Shown here in pieces: positions 33,265-43,946 of a DNA stretch of 64,000 nucleotides; within the stretch, counting starts at the first letter, position 1, and every line of letters starts with the position of its first letter. The notes under the pieces were generated by a model. It made no database searches and was not told the DNA's origin. It was given only the letters and a program-made list of their open reading frames with translations. Source of the DNA: Adiantum capillus-veneris (taxonomy: Eukaryota > Streptophyta > Polypodiopsida > Polypodiales > Pteridaceae); assembly GCA_014529385.2 (NCBI GenBank), contig CM043958.1, positions 92,876,741-92,940,740 on the forward strand, written 5' to 3'. The position numbers and the translations under genes are program-made.

Positions 33265-34700
33265 TTGCCTCCTGGCCAAAAGGCCATTGGTACGAAGTGG
33301 GTTTACAAGTTGAAACGCAAGCCGGATGATGAGATTGATCACCATAATGCTCGCCTTGTTGCAAAGGGTTATGCACAACAAAAAGGCATAGATTACAAAG
33401 AGACTTTTGCTCCCACTTTTCATATGACTACTGTGCGTTTTCTATGTGCATTGGCAGCTCATTTTGGTTGGGATGTACATCAATCTGACATCTTTACTGC
33501 TTTCTTGAATGGTGACATATTTGAGGAAGTTTATGTAACGCAACCTCGCGGTTTTGTCAAGAAAGGACAAGAGGACCAAGTGTGCAGATGTAAGAAGGCT
33601 TTGTATGGGTTGAAGCAATCTCCTCGTGCTTGGTATGAAAAGGTGACACTCATTTGGTCAAACGAGGCTTTCGTAACAGTCCAACAGAAAGCACATTGTA
33701 TGTAAAGCGTGAGGGTGACGTACTTCTCATTGTGGTTCTTTATGTAGATGATTTGATGATCACAGGACCAATTGAGAGACATATTGCTGAATTTAAGACT
33801 GATTTGAATGCTACTTTCAAGATGAAAAATTTGGGGCTGTTGCATCATTACTTGGGCATACAGTTTAAGCAGTGTGATGGTGGTATTGCCTTGTGTTAGA
33901 AAAGTTACATAGAGACATTGCTATGTAAGTTTGGACTTGAGGATTGCAAACCTATTGCCACTCCCGTAGAAACAGGTTTGAAGTTGAATCTACATGATGG
34001 TGGCGATCCTGCTGATGTCACTCTTTACCAAATTGCTGTTGGCTCCCTCATTTATGTATGCAACACGAGGCCAGATATTCAGTTTGCAGTCTCATAGGTC
34101 AGTAGATTTATGCATAGCCCAGGGTCTAAGCATTGGCAGGTTGTCAAGAGGATTTTCCGCTACCTTAGTGGCACTTTACATCTTGGCTTGTTTTATCCCA
34201 AGGGGGGATCATTGCCGCCAGACTTACATGCTTTTTCGGACTCAGATTGGGCTGGTTGTTTTGACACGCAAGTGTCCACAAGTGGTTTCTGTTTCATGCT
34301 TGGCAGATCATGTATATCATGGTTGAGCAAGAAGCAACCTACTGTGGCCACTTTGAGTTGTCAGGCTGATTACAGGGTAGTCTTCACAGCTACGGTTGAG
34401 TGTGTATGGCTCAGACGCCTTATGGCTGATTTGGGTGTTGGATAGGACACTGCCAACACTATCTACAATGACATTCATAGCGCATTGGCAGCTGCGAGGA
34501 ACTCAGTTTTCATGCTTGCACAAAGCACATTGAGGTGCATTACCACTATGTCAAGGAGAGGCTCTCAGCAGGAGAGATCAGCTTGGCTTATGTGCCAACA
34601 CAGGACAACCTTGCAGACCTTTTCACAAAGGCATTGTCTCGTGAGAAGCTCAAAGCTTTCCGCAAAGCTTTGGGGTTACTCCCCTTTGTGTATTGATCAT
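33265..34700 (+). pseudogene. Copia B reverse transcriptase and RNase H
   Basis: RT: IGTKWVYKLKRKPD, KGYAQQKGIDYKETFAP, ALYGLKQSPRAWYEK, then the catalytic YVDDLM near 33745. RNase H near 34110-34445: STSGFCFMLG, SWLSKKQPTVATLS. The TEAEY motif reads CQADY, so the catalytic Glu is lost. It ends with DLFTKALSREKL near 34615-34660. Stops near 33898, 34095 and 34443. RNase H is preserved here but missing in copy A. Confidence 0.82.
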
Positions 34701-34771
34701 GTCCTTAGGGCATGGAACTTCCCTTTACTCATGTGCCAACTCTCGTTCACCGCATCACTCCAGGGGGGATT

Positions 34772-34999
34772 TGTTACCATATACATGTGGTAGTGATGTG
34801 TGTGAAGACACTAGGACCGCCGGGGCATTTTTTTCCCTCTTTAGGAGGTTTTTTCCCCCGTGCATTGTATATATGCCCATCACTCTAGGGCTATCGATCT
34901 TTCCATTGCACACTAAGCATGATACTCTCAGTTGTGTGCCTTGAGCTTCCTTCATCTTCTCCAAGCTATGTGCGTTTCTTTGCATCCCTAATACCAACA
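34772..34999 (+). repeat. 3' LTR of copia element B
   Basis: 228 bp from TGTTACCATATACATG to ACCAACA, preceded by purine tract CCAGGGGGGATT. It aligns with 8504-8730. Confidence 0.88.
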
Positions 35000-36827
35000 C
35001 AACAGGGTTTCTACTCTGGTACAATCTACCTAATCTCAAACACATCAAGAAAAGCAGTTTTGCAGAACCTTGTTCTATTACTTTTTTGCTTGCTTACAAA
35101 TCCTCGACTCAAAATCACCTCAAGCCGCAATGATCTAGCTCTTGCAATCTGTACCAAAAACACTTGGTGGCTATGAGTTTGCAGTTGCTCTGTTAGTCAA
35201 AAAACTTTGAATTGACCAGAATAATATCACTTTTGGCACAAAATATGTTTTAGCTTGCAAAATCCTCAATCAACGTCTAAACTCAATTTTGTAAAGACCG
35301 GTAGGCTCTTTATGACTGGCTCTAGCTCTGGTACAATTCTGATCTCAATATGTGATAGGGGGACATGGATCGCGATCCATGTATCTTAGTGGAAGAATGT
35401 GATGAAACTTCACACACAGCTTGCCCTTGGTACCTTGACACCAGCTATATGCTTTTTGTGTTGTTTGGACTTGATTAAGTCAGTTGAAAGTCAAACCCTA
35501 GGTTCGACTTTGCGATTTTTGTTTAGAAGTGTTTTTGGCCCTTTTGATGAGCTTCTTGAATTCTTTTGGCTACCTTACTTTGGGAAGTTGAAAGTCAAAC
35601 CCTAGGTTCGACTTTGCGATTTTTGTTTAGAAGTGTTTTTGGCCCTTTTGATGAGCTTCTTGAATTCTTTTGGCTACCTTACTTTGGGAAGTTTTTCTCA
35701 CAACGGTCTTTGCTACAAGCTGGTAAAGTCTATGCTCAAAATCTCATATTAGGGACATAGATCACGATATGTGTTCCATCACTTCTGGACTTGAAACTTG
35801 GCCTGCTGATAGCTTATGATGTTTATAGTCTACTCCCAAAATCTTTTTGGATTTGGCAACCAAAAGTGAATTTTTGGGTATGCTTTGGCAATTTTTGACT
35901 ATTTTCTATTTTTGGCTCTTTTGACCCACTTTTTTAAATTTTATATCAATGTCTCTTTCGAGAAAAATGTTTCAAATTGTCTCATTTACCTACTGCTCGT
36001 ATCTCCACCAAAAACTATGATGAGGTACATGGATCATGATCCATGTTTGACTTCATTTTGACATGAAACTTGGTCAAGTCATAGTCTATGCTACTTTGAA
36101 ACTATTCCCCATAACTTTTTGGATTTGGTTCACAAAAAAAAAAACCGCAAATTTTGGTCGATTTGACTAGCTTTTGGTGATTTTTTCCAATTTTCTAGAT
36201 CTGAGTGTGATTTTGGTTTCAATTTGATCCCAAACTTTGGTTTTGGTTGCTTGAACTCAGATGTGGCTCAAACTGTCTTTGAGGGACATGGATCACGATC
36301 CATGTTCCACCACAATTGGATGATACTTTATCCAATTGCTTCCTGTGAGTCTTGTGAAGCCCTTTAACACCAACTTTTTGAGTTTTGATCATATTTTAGG
36401 CTTCTACCATCAAAATTTCTAAATTTTAGAGTTATGGTCTTTTTTGCCAAAGTATGGTTTTCGTAGTTTTTGCCCTGATCCTTCAACCCAAATTTGATGG
36501 CGGTAGTTCCTACTTACCCTACTCCTATGTGTTGGAAAAAAACTAGGAACAAAAATAAACAAAACGGTGCAAATTAAAAGTGGTGAAAAATGGAACAGTA
36601 TTTTCAAATCATCGAGAAATTCGAAGAATGAAATGCCTTTGGTATCTCGCTCACAACTCTCTTTGCCCCTCAAGGTTAGATCTAGCCGGTTTCTCAACTT
36701 TAGACTCTATCAAGCACTAAACCCACGTCTAGCTGCTTTACTGCTAAGGTGTAAACAAAACGGATAACAAAATATTTGGAAAAGAAAGATCTAAATACGA
36801 CTAGGTCACTCACCACCTAAAGATCAT
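35000..36827 (-). repeat. Element D 5' leader with palindromes
   Basis: No gene. Like the leader of C it carries a repeated palindrome, here 20 bp: ACATGGATCGCGATCCATGT at 35363-35382 (perfect) and a version with centre ATCATGAT at 36027-36046 (perfect). Versions with mismatched centre or arms are at 36286-36305 and 35755-35774. Surrounding text repeats words such as CAATTTTTTGGATTTGG. A perfect 104-bp tandem duplication occupies 35483-35690. Confidence 0.75.
35483..35690. repeat. 104-bp perfect tandem duplication
   Basis: 35483-35586 and 35587-35690 are identical by eye. The duplication lies in the leader of element D. Confidence 0.93.
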
Positions 36828-36845
36828 TACCCCGCAACAACGCCA
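36828..36845 (-). other. Primer-binding site of element D
   Basis: On the minus strand TGGCGTTGTTGCGGGGTA, a diverged form of the C primer site (TGGCGCCGCTGTCGGGGA). It lies one base from TTTTAGCCGG, which corresponds to the C LTR end TGTTAGACGG. Confidence 0.6.
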
Positions 36846-36846
36846 A

Positions 36847-37828
36847 TTTTAGCCGGTCGCCGAGACAGACATCTATAGTATAGCTATCTGACACTAGCAT
36901 AATATGTCAATATACTTAGGGAAGTGACTTGTTTTAAATGCCAAGGGAGAGCTAAGGGAACAAACATACATAAGAAGATGTAACTTGTACCCACACTACC
37001 TAGAATATGACTACCTAGATATTGAACTCCCCCTTGGAGAGGGCACATTTCCCTAACCCCAAGCCAACTTATAAATAATTGGATGATAGCTTTTTTTCCC
37101 TTTCCAATACTTACAAATTGTGAGTGAGAATTGTATTAAAAACCAAAAGATTTACATTGTAAGCCATGCTCACATCGAGCCATGGCATCAAACAAAAGTA
37201 TCGATACATCGGTTGATCAAGAGAGCCACCTTGAAGCAAAGAGTACGGTTGACATGTGAGCCACCCAAACATAGCATATACTATCCTCTAGAGCCAAAAA
37301 TAGCATGGGCTTGCCACCAAGGAAGATAATATGCCACATCCGCTATCTTGTCCACCAAGCCACACATAATGCCGAAGAAAAAAGAAAAGATGCCGACCAA
37401 CTAGATCTGCCCAAAAGAACGCCATAAAAACAGATAGACACGGACTCCATCACATCGACATCGAAATGAACAGGAGTAGCAGAACACGGAAGAGACCACC
37501 AATTGCCACACGGTAGGGCAACCCTGCCACAATTGCAGAACCCCACTAGTAGAGACTTTAAACCAATAGTACCAAAAATAACCAAGCCATCCAAGGGGGC
37601 CACACCCTTTAGAAGCCACCAGACTTCGCAAACGTCCAGCCAAAATCCCTAATAGAAAACAAGACGCCCTTTGCCCTCCCTTAGAGGAGGCGGGAGGGGC
37701 ATCCATTCCAGAGATCCAAAAAGAACCTACGAAGTCGCTTCCAAGCTTGGAAACCCATCCTAGGGTGACCATTGTCCGCAGTTAACGCGCGCAACACTTC
37801 TGCTACTGTTCCCTTGCCTTGTGGCAAC

Positions 37829-37878
<50 letters not shown>

Positions 37879-38860
37879 GGCATCGCACGCTACAAGTTGG
37901 CAGAGAGCCCTCGCTCCAGCAAACTCTTAGGCTGGATGACATCTTATTATTTTACCATAATTCCACATATTTAATGAAAGGGGACAAGACCTTTCCTCCT
38001 TAGAACGTGTATTCAATATTTTGAAGGCAACCCAATTGCATTTTTTTAGCCTAGAGAAAACTCTATCTTAAGGGAAACTCTCTATGAAGATGGCATGTAA
38101 AGGGTACCGAGTCCCATTGATACATTCATAGGGGTAGGTCCACAAGAGATGTGAAAAAGCTAAACTATGCAAATTCGTCAAAAACCACCTAAAGAGGTGG
38201 AACTCTTCTGCTCACACTTGTGATCCCCATGCGATACTCAAGAGGGAGTCAAAAATTGGTGGCCCCAATGCTAGTGGGTCGCTACAACAGACAATGCTGT
38301 TGCAAGAATTCGAAGCCTAAGATATCTCTCTCTCTCTCTCTTTCATAAAGTGCTTGTGATGCTTTGGTTTTGCCAAATCTCGCCTATAGGTCGCACCTCG
38401 AGGGTTGTGGTTGTTGCAGACGAGGAAGGGGGAATCCTTTGAGAAAGGTGGATCTATGAGTGGAAACCTTTCCAAAATGAAATGCTCGACCAAATGAGTG
38501 ATGTGATTATCGTGCGCTACTAATCATAGACTTCTCCCATGTGATATAGAACCAATCATTATTTCTATCCATCCCACCTCGTTCCTATTATGCACCATCG
38601 ATGGGAAATGCACATGAAGCAGGTGCCATAGAGCTCACACTAAATCATATTATTGTTCTCTTTTCCCACATCCTCCACACCTACTTGCAACATACACTAG
38701 GACAAGGCATGATTACTACAGTGGTACCCTTGTGTGGACTTCTTGGACATAGAGTAGTGCTCTCGTATGGGCTTCATGGGCACCTTGTACCAATAGGTGG
38801 ACGTTGGCTAGAGCTCTCTTGAGCTCTTTAGTGACACTTCTGCGTATTCGTGCTACGTGG
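36847..38860. other. Unassigned region, probably decayed 5' LTR of element D at its left
   Basis: The first few hundred bases should be the LTR of D, because they abut its primer site, but I see no second copy and no right boundary. The remainder has no convincing frame. It contains a 46-base poly(C) run at 37831-37876 and a short (CT)n near 38320-38342. Apparent frames around the poly(C) run are composition artefacts. Confidence 0.4.
37831..37876. repeat. Poly(C) homopolymer, 46 bases
   Basis: Uninterrupted C run on the plus strand. Such a tract can form G-quadruplex DNA on the other strand. Length may be affected by sequencing. Confidence 0.9.
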
Positions 38861-38865
<5 letters not shown>

Positions 38866-38902
<37 letters not shown>

Positions 38903-38903
38903 G
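38866..38903. repeat. (GA)n microsatellite upstream of the EXO84-like exon
   Basis: GA dinucleotides with one interruption (GACAGAG). GA/CT runs are common in plant promoters and 5' UTRs. This one is about 340 bp upstream of the proposed ATG. Confidence 0.8.
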
Positions 38904-39245
38904 TAGGACAGCAGTTTGTTGAGCCATGAGGCTGAGCTGCGAGTCCGTGTGTCATGATGAGATCATCCTTTTTGCCAGATGGCAATGTGGGACCTGCCGG
39001 GAAATTGGGTAGTTTAAACTCTATCCCCATACATAAGCTTTAACCTTACAGATCGCGTGTCTTTCCCTTTCTTCCTCCTCGCAGGCTGTCACACACACGA
39101 GCGCAAGCGTTCTCTAGCTCGCCTGCTTGCCGTGCAGATCCCTCTTATCAGATCTGCCAACCAGAAGCTGAGATTGCGTGTTATTCGTTCTTCATTGTTC
39201 TTCGTCTTCCAAGCTTTGATCGTTCGAAGTGAAGGAGCTTCTAGC

Positions 39246-39419
39246 ATGGGCTCTCTGAAGCCTTCCATGCGTTCTAAAGCAGGGCCTCCACCAGTAGCTA
39301 ATGGGAGCGTCCCCCACCTTGAAGGAGAATCACTTACGGAGGAGCTGAAAGCTTTCAAAGTGGAGAGATTTGACGCTGATGAGTACGTGCAGTCACACTG
39401 CCAGACTATGAGCGAGAAG
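39246..39419 (+). CDS. EXO84B-like: Probable first coding exon of an exocyst EXO84-like gene
   Basis: 58 codons, MGSLKPSMRS to QTMSEK, ending exactly at AG|GTAAGC, a good splice donor in phase 0. The block EELKAFKVERFDADEYVQS followed by CQTMSEK resembles the N-terminal region of plant EXO84A/B exocyst subunits, where the next residues continue a conserved helical segment. The exocyst tethers secretory vesicles to the plasma membrane. I chose ATG 39246 (AGCATGGG context); an in-frame upstream ATG at 39057 has no stop between but adds a low-complexity extension. No following exon is recognisable in the window, so this is either a gene with a very long first intron or a gene fragment. The match is from memory of the family, not a search. 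Confidence 0.6.
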
Positions 39420-40793
39420 GTAAGCCTATTCAGCTGAATGAATAAGGGTTTCATAGTGCACGAGTGTGTGTGTGTGTATCGCACTTACATGCACGTTTAC
39501 GGTTTCATTCAAGATACCAATCATGCGGCTATGTACTTTCATCTGTGCAGTCTTCAGTTCTATTCTCAGGTGCATGAAAGGGAATGTACATTATTGGCTG
39601 TTATGTATGGTAGTTTCTGTGAGTTAACTATTTGTATGTTCCTCAAAGGATTAGAAACATGGTAGGTGTGGACACCAAATGGTAAAGGAAAGATATTCCT
39701 CAAAGGATTAGAAACATGGTAGGTGTGGACCAAATGGTAAAGGAAAAATACTAGTTATAGTAAGATTTTATGTGTGCACTGCGTGCTGAACAAGGTGGAT
39801 CGCTGCCTATACATATCTCATATATCATAAACGTCCACCATATGATAGATCTATTATACACTGCTCCAGGTGGAGTTTGAGGATATTGGGGTGACACATC
39901 TAAGGCTATGCTTTCTTTATCCAGAGCTGGGGGCATAGTATCGAATGCCAATATATAAAACTAAGAGCTCGATATATCTCATTGTGAAAAACCAATTTAT
40001 TGCCTGTTAGCTTGTATCTATCTATCTAGTAGTAGTAGATGAAGGCATGGCTTGCTTGATCCTACTTCAGTGAGTCCTGGTGGCTACAAGAAGCCCATTC
40101 TCAGCTGACAGCAATCTCTTGTGCTCCTAAGATCAAGGCAGTAGCGGCTCATCTTCCCTGTCTTAGTGGCCATGCTACAGATGTCTGGATGCTGGTTTCT
40201 TTGTAGAACGTTCCTCCATACATAGAGGGATAGCTGTCGGGATAGCAGAGACGAGATTTCAACAAATTGGCGTTAGTTATGGAAGAAGACTTTAGCATGC
40301 CTGTGAGGTTTGTTTAATGTGACTGGCATGTAGCAGGGTGTGGATAGTAACCACTTCCAAAGAATTATCGGATAGAAGAAATGCGACGACTGGCATTTGC
40401 ACACTTGAAACAACTCAAACAACCATTGAATTGAAGAGACTCAAGAGAGGAGATTGAGGAGCGTGATGCTTTTGGACAAGAGACTCAGTAGCCCTGGACC
40501 TCCAATGTCAAGCGCCCCTGGTTTGATATACCGAGTTTTGAATACAATCATTAGATATAATTCTTTGGTCTAGAGTGCAAGAGCCAATTAGCTATGAGTG
40601 CTTCTGAATCAAAGGTGCCTAAAGTGACCCATGGGGGTGCTTTGATGATTATTTATTACCCCCCATCCCCTCTCAACCCCCCCCCCCCCCCCCCCCCCCC
40701 CTCTCTTTTACCCCCAAAAGAAAAGAAAAGAAAAGAAAAACCCTTGATGCCGATCACATGCAAAAAGCACATAGCTTGGCTTTGAATTAAAAG

Positions 40794-40796
<3 letters not shown>
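39420..40796 (+). other. Putative intron or unassigned sequence after the EXO84-like exon
   Basis: Begins with splice donor GTAAGC. It holds a (TG)n run near 39463-39478, a tandem duplication at 39639-39750, a 25-base poly(C) at 40677-40701 and A/G-rich repeats. No further exon is seen. A short stretch near 40075-40205 reads as an open frame ending TAG, but I do not recognise it. Confidence 0.4.
39639..39750. repeat. Tandem duplication, 57 and 55 bp
   Basis: TTCCTCAAAGGATTAGAAAC starts at 39639 and again at 39696. The second unit lacks an AC dinucleotide. Confidence 0.88.

Positions 40797-40881
<85 letters not shown>
40797..40881. repeat. (GA)n microsatellite at the LINE 3' end
   Basis: About 85 bp of uninterrupted GA, joined to AAATGAAATGAAATGCTATA, the 3' end of the LINE. 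The sister LINE has the same junction at 46333-46411. Confidence 0.93.
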
Positions 40882-40884
<3 letters not shown>

Positions 40885-41099
40885 GAAATGAAATGCTATA
40901 TTAACGTCTTCAAAAGGCTAAAATGACCTATGAGACCAGAGCGTTACAATGTGGTGGATCTGATACAAAGTCAGAGTAGCAAAAATGAAATGACAAAAGG
41001 ATGAGATATAAATACTTTGAAATCCTAAGCTGGTAGGTGTGAAAATAAGCAGCTAGCCGGGAGAGCTAAACCACGAGTCACAAGAGATCCAACATTGGT

Positions 41100-42752
41100 C
41101 GCTGGCGGATCTCATCAATCTCCTCCATGGTCAGTAGTTTGACCGGGTGTCATGCATGTGGGGCCAAAGTGATCCGGATCCTCTGATGTAGCCTCCGTCG
41201 ATGCTGTGTAGTCTTCCGCATTGGTGGGTGTCTGGATCTCCCCAATTCAGTTGCTCGGTCGATCAGTGTGCCTCTGGTGTGAGACAACAAGATTTGCTGT
41301 GGTAGTAGGTCCTTCGGGTGTCCAGTGTCTGCTCTAAAGAAGTCTGTGATGTGTCTTTGGGACTGGCTGACCTCTCCTCTTAGCATGCTCTCTCTGTGTC
41401 TACGCAGCTCGAGCAGAAACAAACCCAAGCATCTCTGATCCTCGTACCTCATGACTTTGGACAGTGGTCCAAAGCCCTCTCTGAACAAGCAGTGGAAGCG
41501 TCCTTGTATCTCGTAGTAGACGGGGTAGTGGCATGTAACTCTGTCTTAGGCTCCATGTCACACAGGGGGCATGTTCTGGCCTCTGCTGGTACTCCGTTGT
41601 ATCTCCCAGTCTCGATTCGCAGCTCGTGTGAAGATGTGCGTATTTGGCCAATAGCGCACCGTACCCCAATGAGACAAGTGGGTGTCCATGAAATGGGCCT
41701 CGTCACAAAACTGTCTGTTGTAAGCTAGAGAAGATGTTCTCTATAGAAAGCCATCTTTGTGCCCAGCTCCTGTGTTGGCTGTATCCATGTTCTCTTGGTG
41801 TCTAGCTAAATCAGGTCCTGGCGGATGAGCCTGGTGATTTCGGGCTGTGTAGTCATGGAGGGTGCGTCCAGTGAGTACTGGAAGGGGGGCAATCTGTCTA
41901 TACTGAACCCATGCGCCTGGAACCAGGATGTCATCTCCCCATACCAACATGTTGTATCTCCCTGCATGGCTAACTGTCGAGAGGACTCAAGTGTAAGGTG
42001 GGCGTATATGTCTCTGGGAAGTGCCCACATGCGGTGTATGAAGGAGACAGATCTAGTGAGCGCCTCAACTACTAGTGGGGGGGCAGCTAGCTCTGCTCGG
42101 ATAATGGCACGTGGTACTGAGGCCTTGGCTCTAATGAGCTGCGAGATCATAGAGACCAGGGGCTTCTCCATGTCCCCCCATCCATCAGTGCGACCCGTCC
42201 TCCTATGACAATCCAATGAAGGCCCTCATATCTCAGCTCCATAGAGCAATGCAGAGGCCACGAGCGTGTCAAAGAGCCAGAGCTTTGGCCGAGGCTCTTG
42301 AAACTGAACCTGTGAACCATAGTAACAGGGAATGGCCGTTTTCAGGTCTCCGTTCCCCGTTCCCATTCCAAGTTCCCGTTCCGAATCCCCGTTCCGTGTT
42401 TCAAACGTGAGTACTCGTAACAGGGAATGGCATTTTGTTCCGCGTTCTTGTTCCCCGTTCCCGTTCCGGTTTCCCGTTCCTGGTAACTATGCTGTGAACA
42501 CATCCTCTCCAGTCTACCCAATGCCGGATGGGCTCTGGTCAATCTAGTCTCTGCTGCTCTCCTTAATGAGAATGCTGGTCCACTAAAAACCACTCTGAGG
42601 TAAGTGTAAGCATCTGTATACTCCACTTTCTCTTGGCCGTACGTGAATGCGGGCGTTGACCTCTTGATCCACTGCGGGGTGGTATTAAATATCATGACCT
42701 TGGTTTTTCCAAGGTTGACAGACAAATCACTTTCATGGGCAAACCTATGCAA
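41100..42752 (-). pseudogene. LINE ORF2 C-terminal region
   Basis: Follows the RT after an in-frame TAG (42759-42761), where the sister copy has a Leu codon. The first part reads HRFAHESDLSVNLGKTKVM, TPQWIKRS and VEYTDAYTYL, the thumb region typical of LINE RTs. After the MITE come ELAAPPLVVEALTRS and GDTTCWYGEMTSWFQ. A zinc-knuckle-like RTCPLCDMEPKTELHATT near 41560 matches the C-terminal zinc motif of plant LINE ORF2 proteins. Frames change several times. Confidence 0.75.
42317..42491. mobile_element. 175-bp hAT-like MITE
   Basis: Inserted in the LINE and flanked by an 8-bp duplication CTGTGAAC (42309-42316 and 42492-42499). The sister LINE near 47804-47820 shows the uninterrupted site. 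Ends are inverted: CATAGTAACAGGGAATGG on the left and, reverse-complemented, CATAGTTACCAGGAACGG on the right (14 of 18 match). The interior repeats CGTTCCCCGTTCCC-like words. The 8-bp duplication fits the hAT superfamily. No coding capacity. Confidence 0.85.
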
Positions 42753-42758
42753 AGCATC

Positions 42759-43946
42759 CTAGTGACGTTGCATCCCTTCCGGAGAGTCGGAGATCAACAA
42801 AATATCATCAGCGTATAACAATAGCGTGATCCATGTCCTCGCCAGCGGTGCACCTCTATCCCCATCTCTCTCAATGTAGTCAGAAACCTCATCCACATAC
42901 ATACCAAATAGAGTAGGAGAGAGTGGGCAGCCCTGCTTCACCCCAATAGTAGAGCGAACCGCTGTAGAAAGACCCTCTGAAGTGCGTACATGCCCTGCTA
43001 CTGATCTGTACAATGGCATGATCCCCCAAATTAGCTCTGTGGGTACTCCCATCTCCTGTAATCTGCGTATCAGTCCAGCTCTGGGTACTGTGTCAAATGC
43101 TTTGCGGAAATCCACAAAGCTACAATAGATCCGTCTCCCATGGAATCTACCCTCCTCGATGATGGCCCTGAGTGTCAAGATGTGGTCAAGAGGAGAAAAG
43201 CCTCTTTTGAATCCTGCCTGCCCGGCTGCACGCAGTCCCTCTCTCTCTGCCCATCTACTCAGTTGCTGCTCAAGAATGGATGCGTACAACCGTGCCAATG
43301 TGTGTCCAATCATGATAGTGCGATAGTTCCCAGGCTCCATAGGGTCTCTTGATTTGAAAATAGGTACAATTGTAGATAGGGTCCAGGTATCAGGCAAGCC
43401 CTCGCACATGGCACGGTTAAGCATGATTGCTAGAAGCTCTGCTAGTAGATCTTTGGCATGCATGAAATGCTCAACCACCAAGCCACCGTGATCATATGCT
43501 CTCCTAGTCCTCATCCTGTCAATAGCCTTCTTCACCATCTCGGCGGTGAAAAAGGGTCTGGGGGGTCGGGAAGGGGCGGCTGTCCAGAAATTGTGTACAA
43601 AGCTGATGCGTAGTGACCCCAAGTCTTTGTAGAGGTAATGGCAGGGGGGGTGGAACAACTCATGAAAGAGCCGCCATACCTCATGCGAGTCCTGACTCAA
43701 GAATAGCTGGTAGAGATCTTGCTCTATTTGGGCCAAAAATGCCCTCTTTTTCCGACGTACCAGGCGTTGGAAGTCAATCTGTGATTGTCTGTGAGTGATG
43801 TCCCCCAAAAGCACTTCCCTCTGAAGTCTAGCTTTGGTTTGGCGGCATTCCTCATCATACTAGCTGTTCTGAGGCATGCTCCCAGAACGGCGTATATGCT
43901 CGGGCTGGGTGTGTGAATATGCCTCTGCTGTTGCATCATGTAATGT
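42759..43946 (-). pseudogene. LINE ORF2 reverse transcriptase
   Basis: The main frame (43814-42759) holds the LINE RT domain: TWTLSTIVPIFKSRDPMEPGN, AGQAGFKRGFSPLDHILTLR, SFVDFRKAFDTVPR, GVKQGCPLSPTLFGMYVDE and the catalytic LLYADDILLISD near 42800. The active-site Asp pair is kept. Upstream, ECRQTKARLQREVLLGD links to the endonuclease across a TAG at 43860-43862. A premature TAG ends the frame just after the RT core. The enzyme would prime reverse transcription on nicked target DNA. Confidence 0.88.

Larger units (their letters stand above)
30185..34999 (+). mobile_element. Copia element B, 5' LTR missing
   Basis: Same family as copia A. The internal sequence aligns with A from the leader (about 30190) through gag, protease, integrase and RT, then continues into RNase H and a 228-bp 3' LTR that A has lost. 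It lies between the Gag and leader of element D, so it inserted into D. The 5' LTR is absent and replaced by a 35-bp inverted LTR tip. Many stops and frame changes make it non-functional. Its integrase region supplies the uninterrupted sequence used to define the C insertion in A. Confidence 0.88.

Noticed and set aside
37401-37878. Minus-strand frames near the poly(C) run
   Set aside because: No recognisable domain and composition driven by the homopolymer.
39057-39245. Upstream in-frame extension of the EXO84-like exon
   Set aside because: No stop separates it, but it is hydrophobic, lacks family similarity and lies where a 5' UTR is expected; the ATG at 39246 fits better.
40380-40520. Possible second EXO84 exon (stretch reading RRLAFAHLKQLKQ)
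   Set aside because: It contains stops and lacks the conserved residues expected after the first exon.
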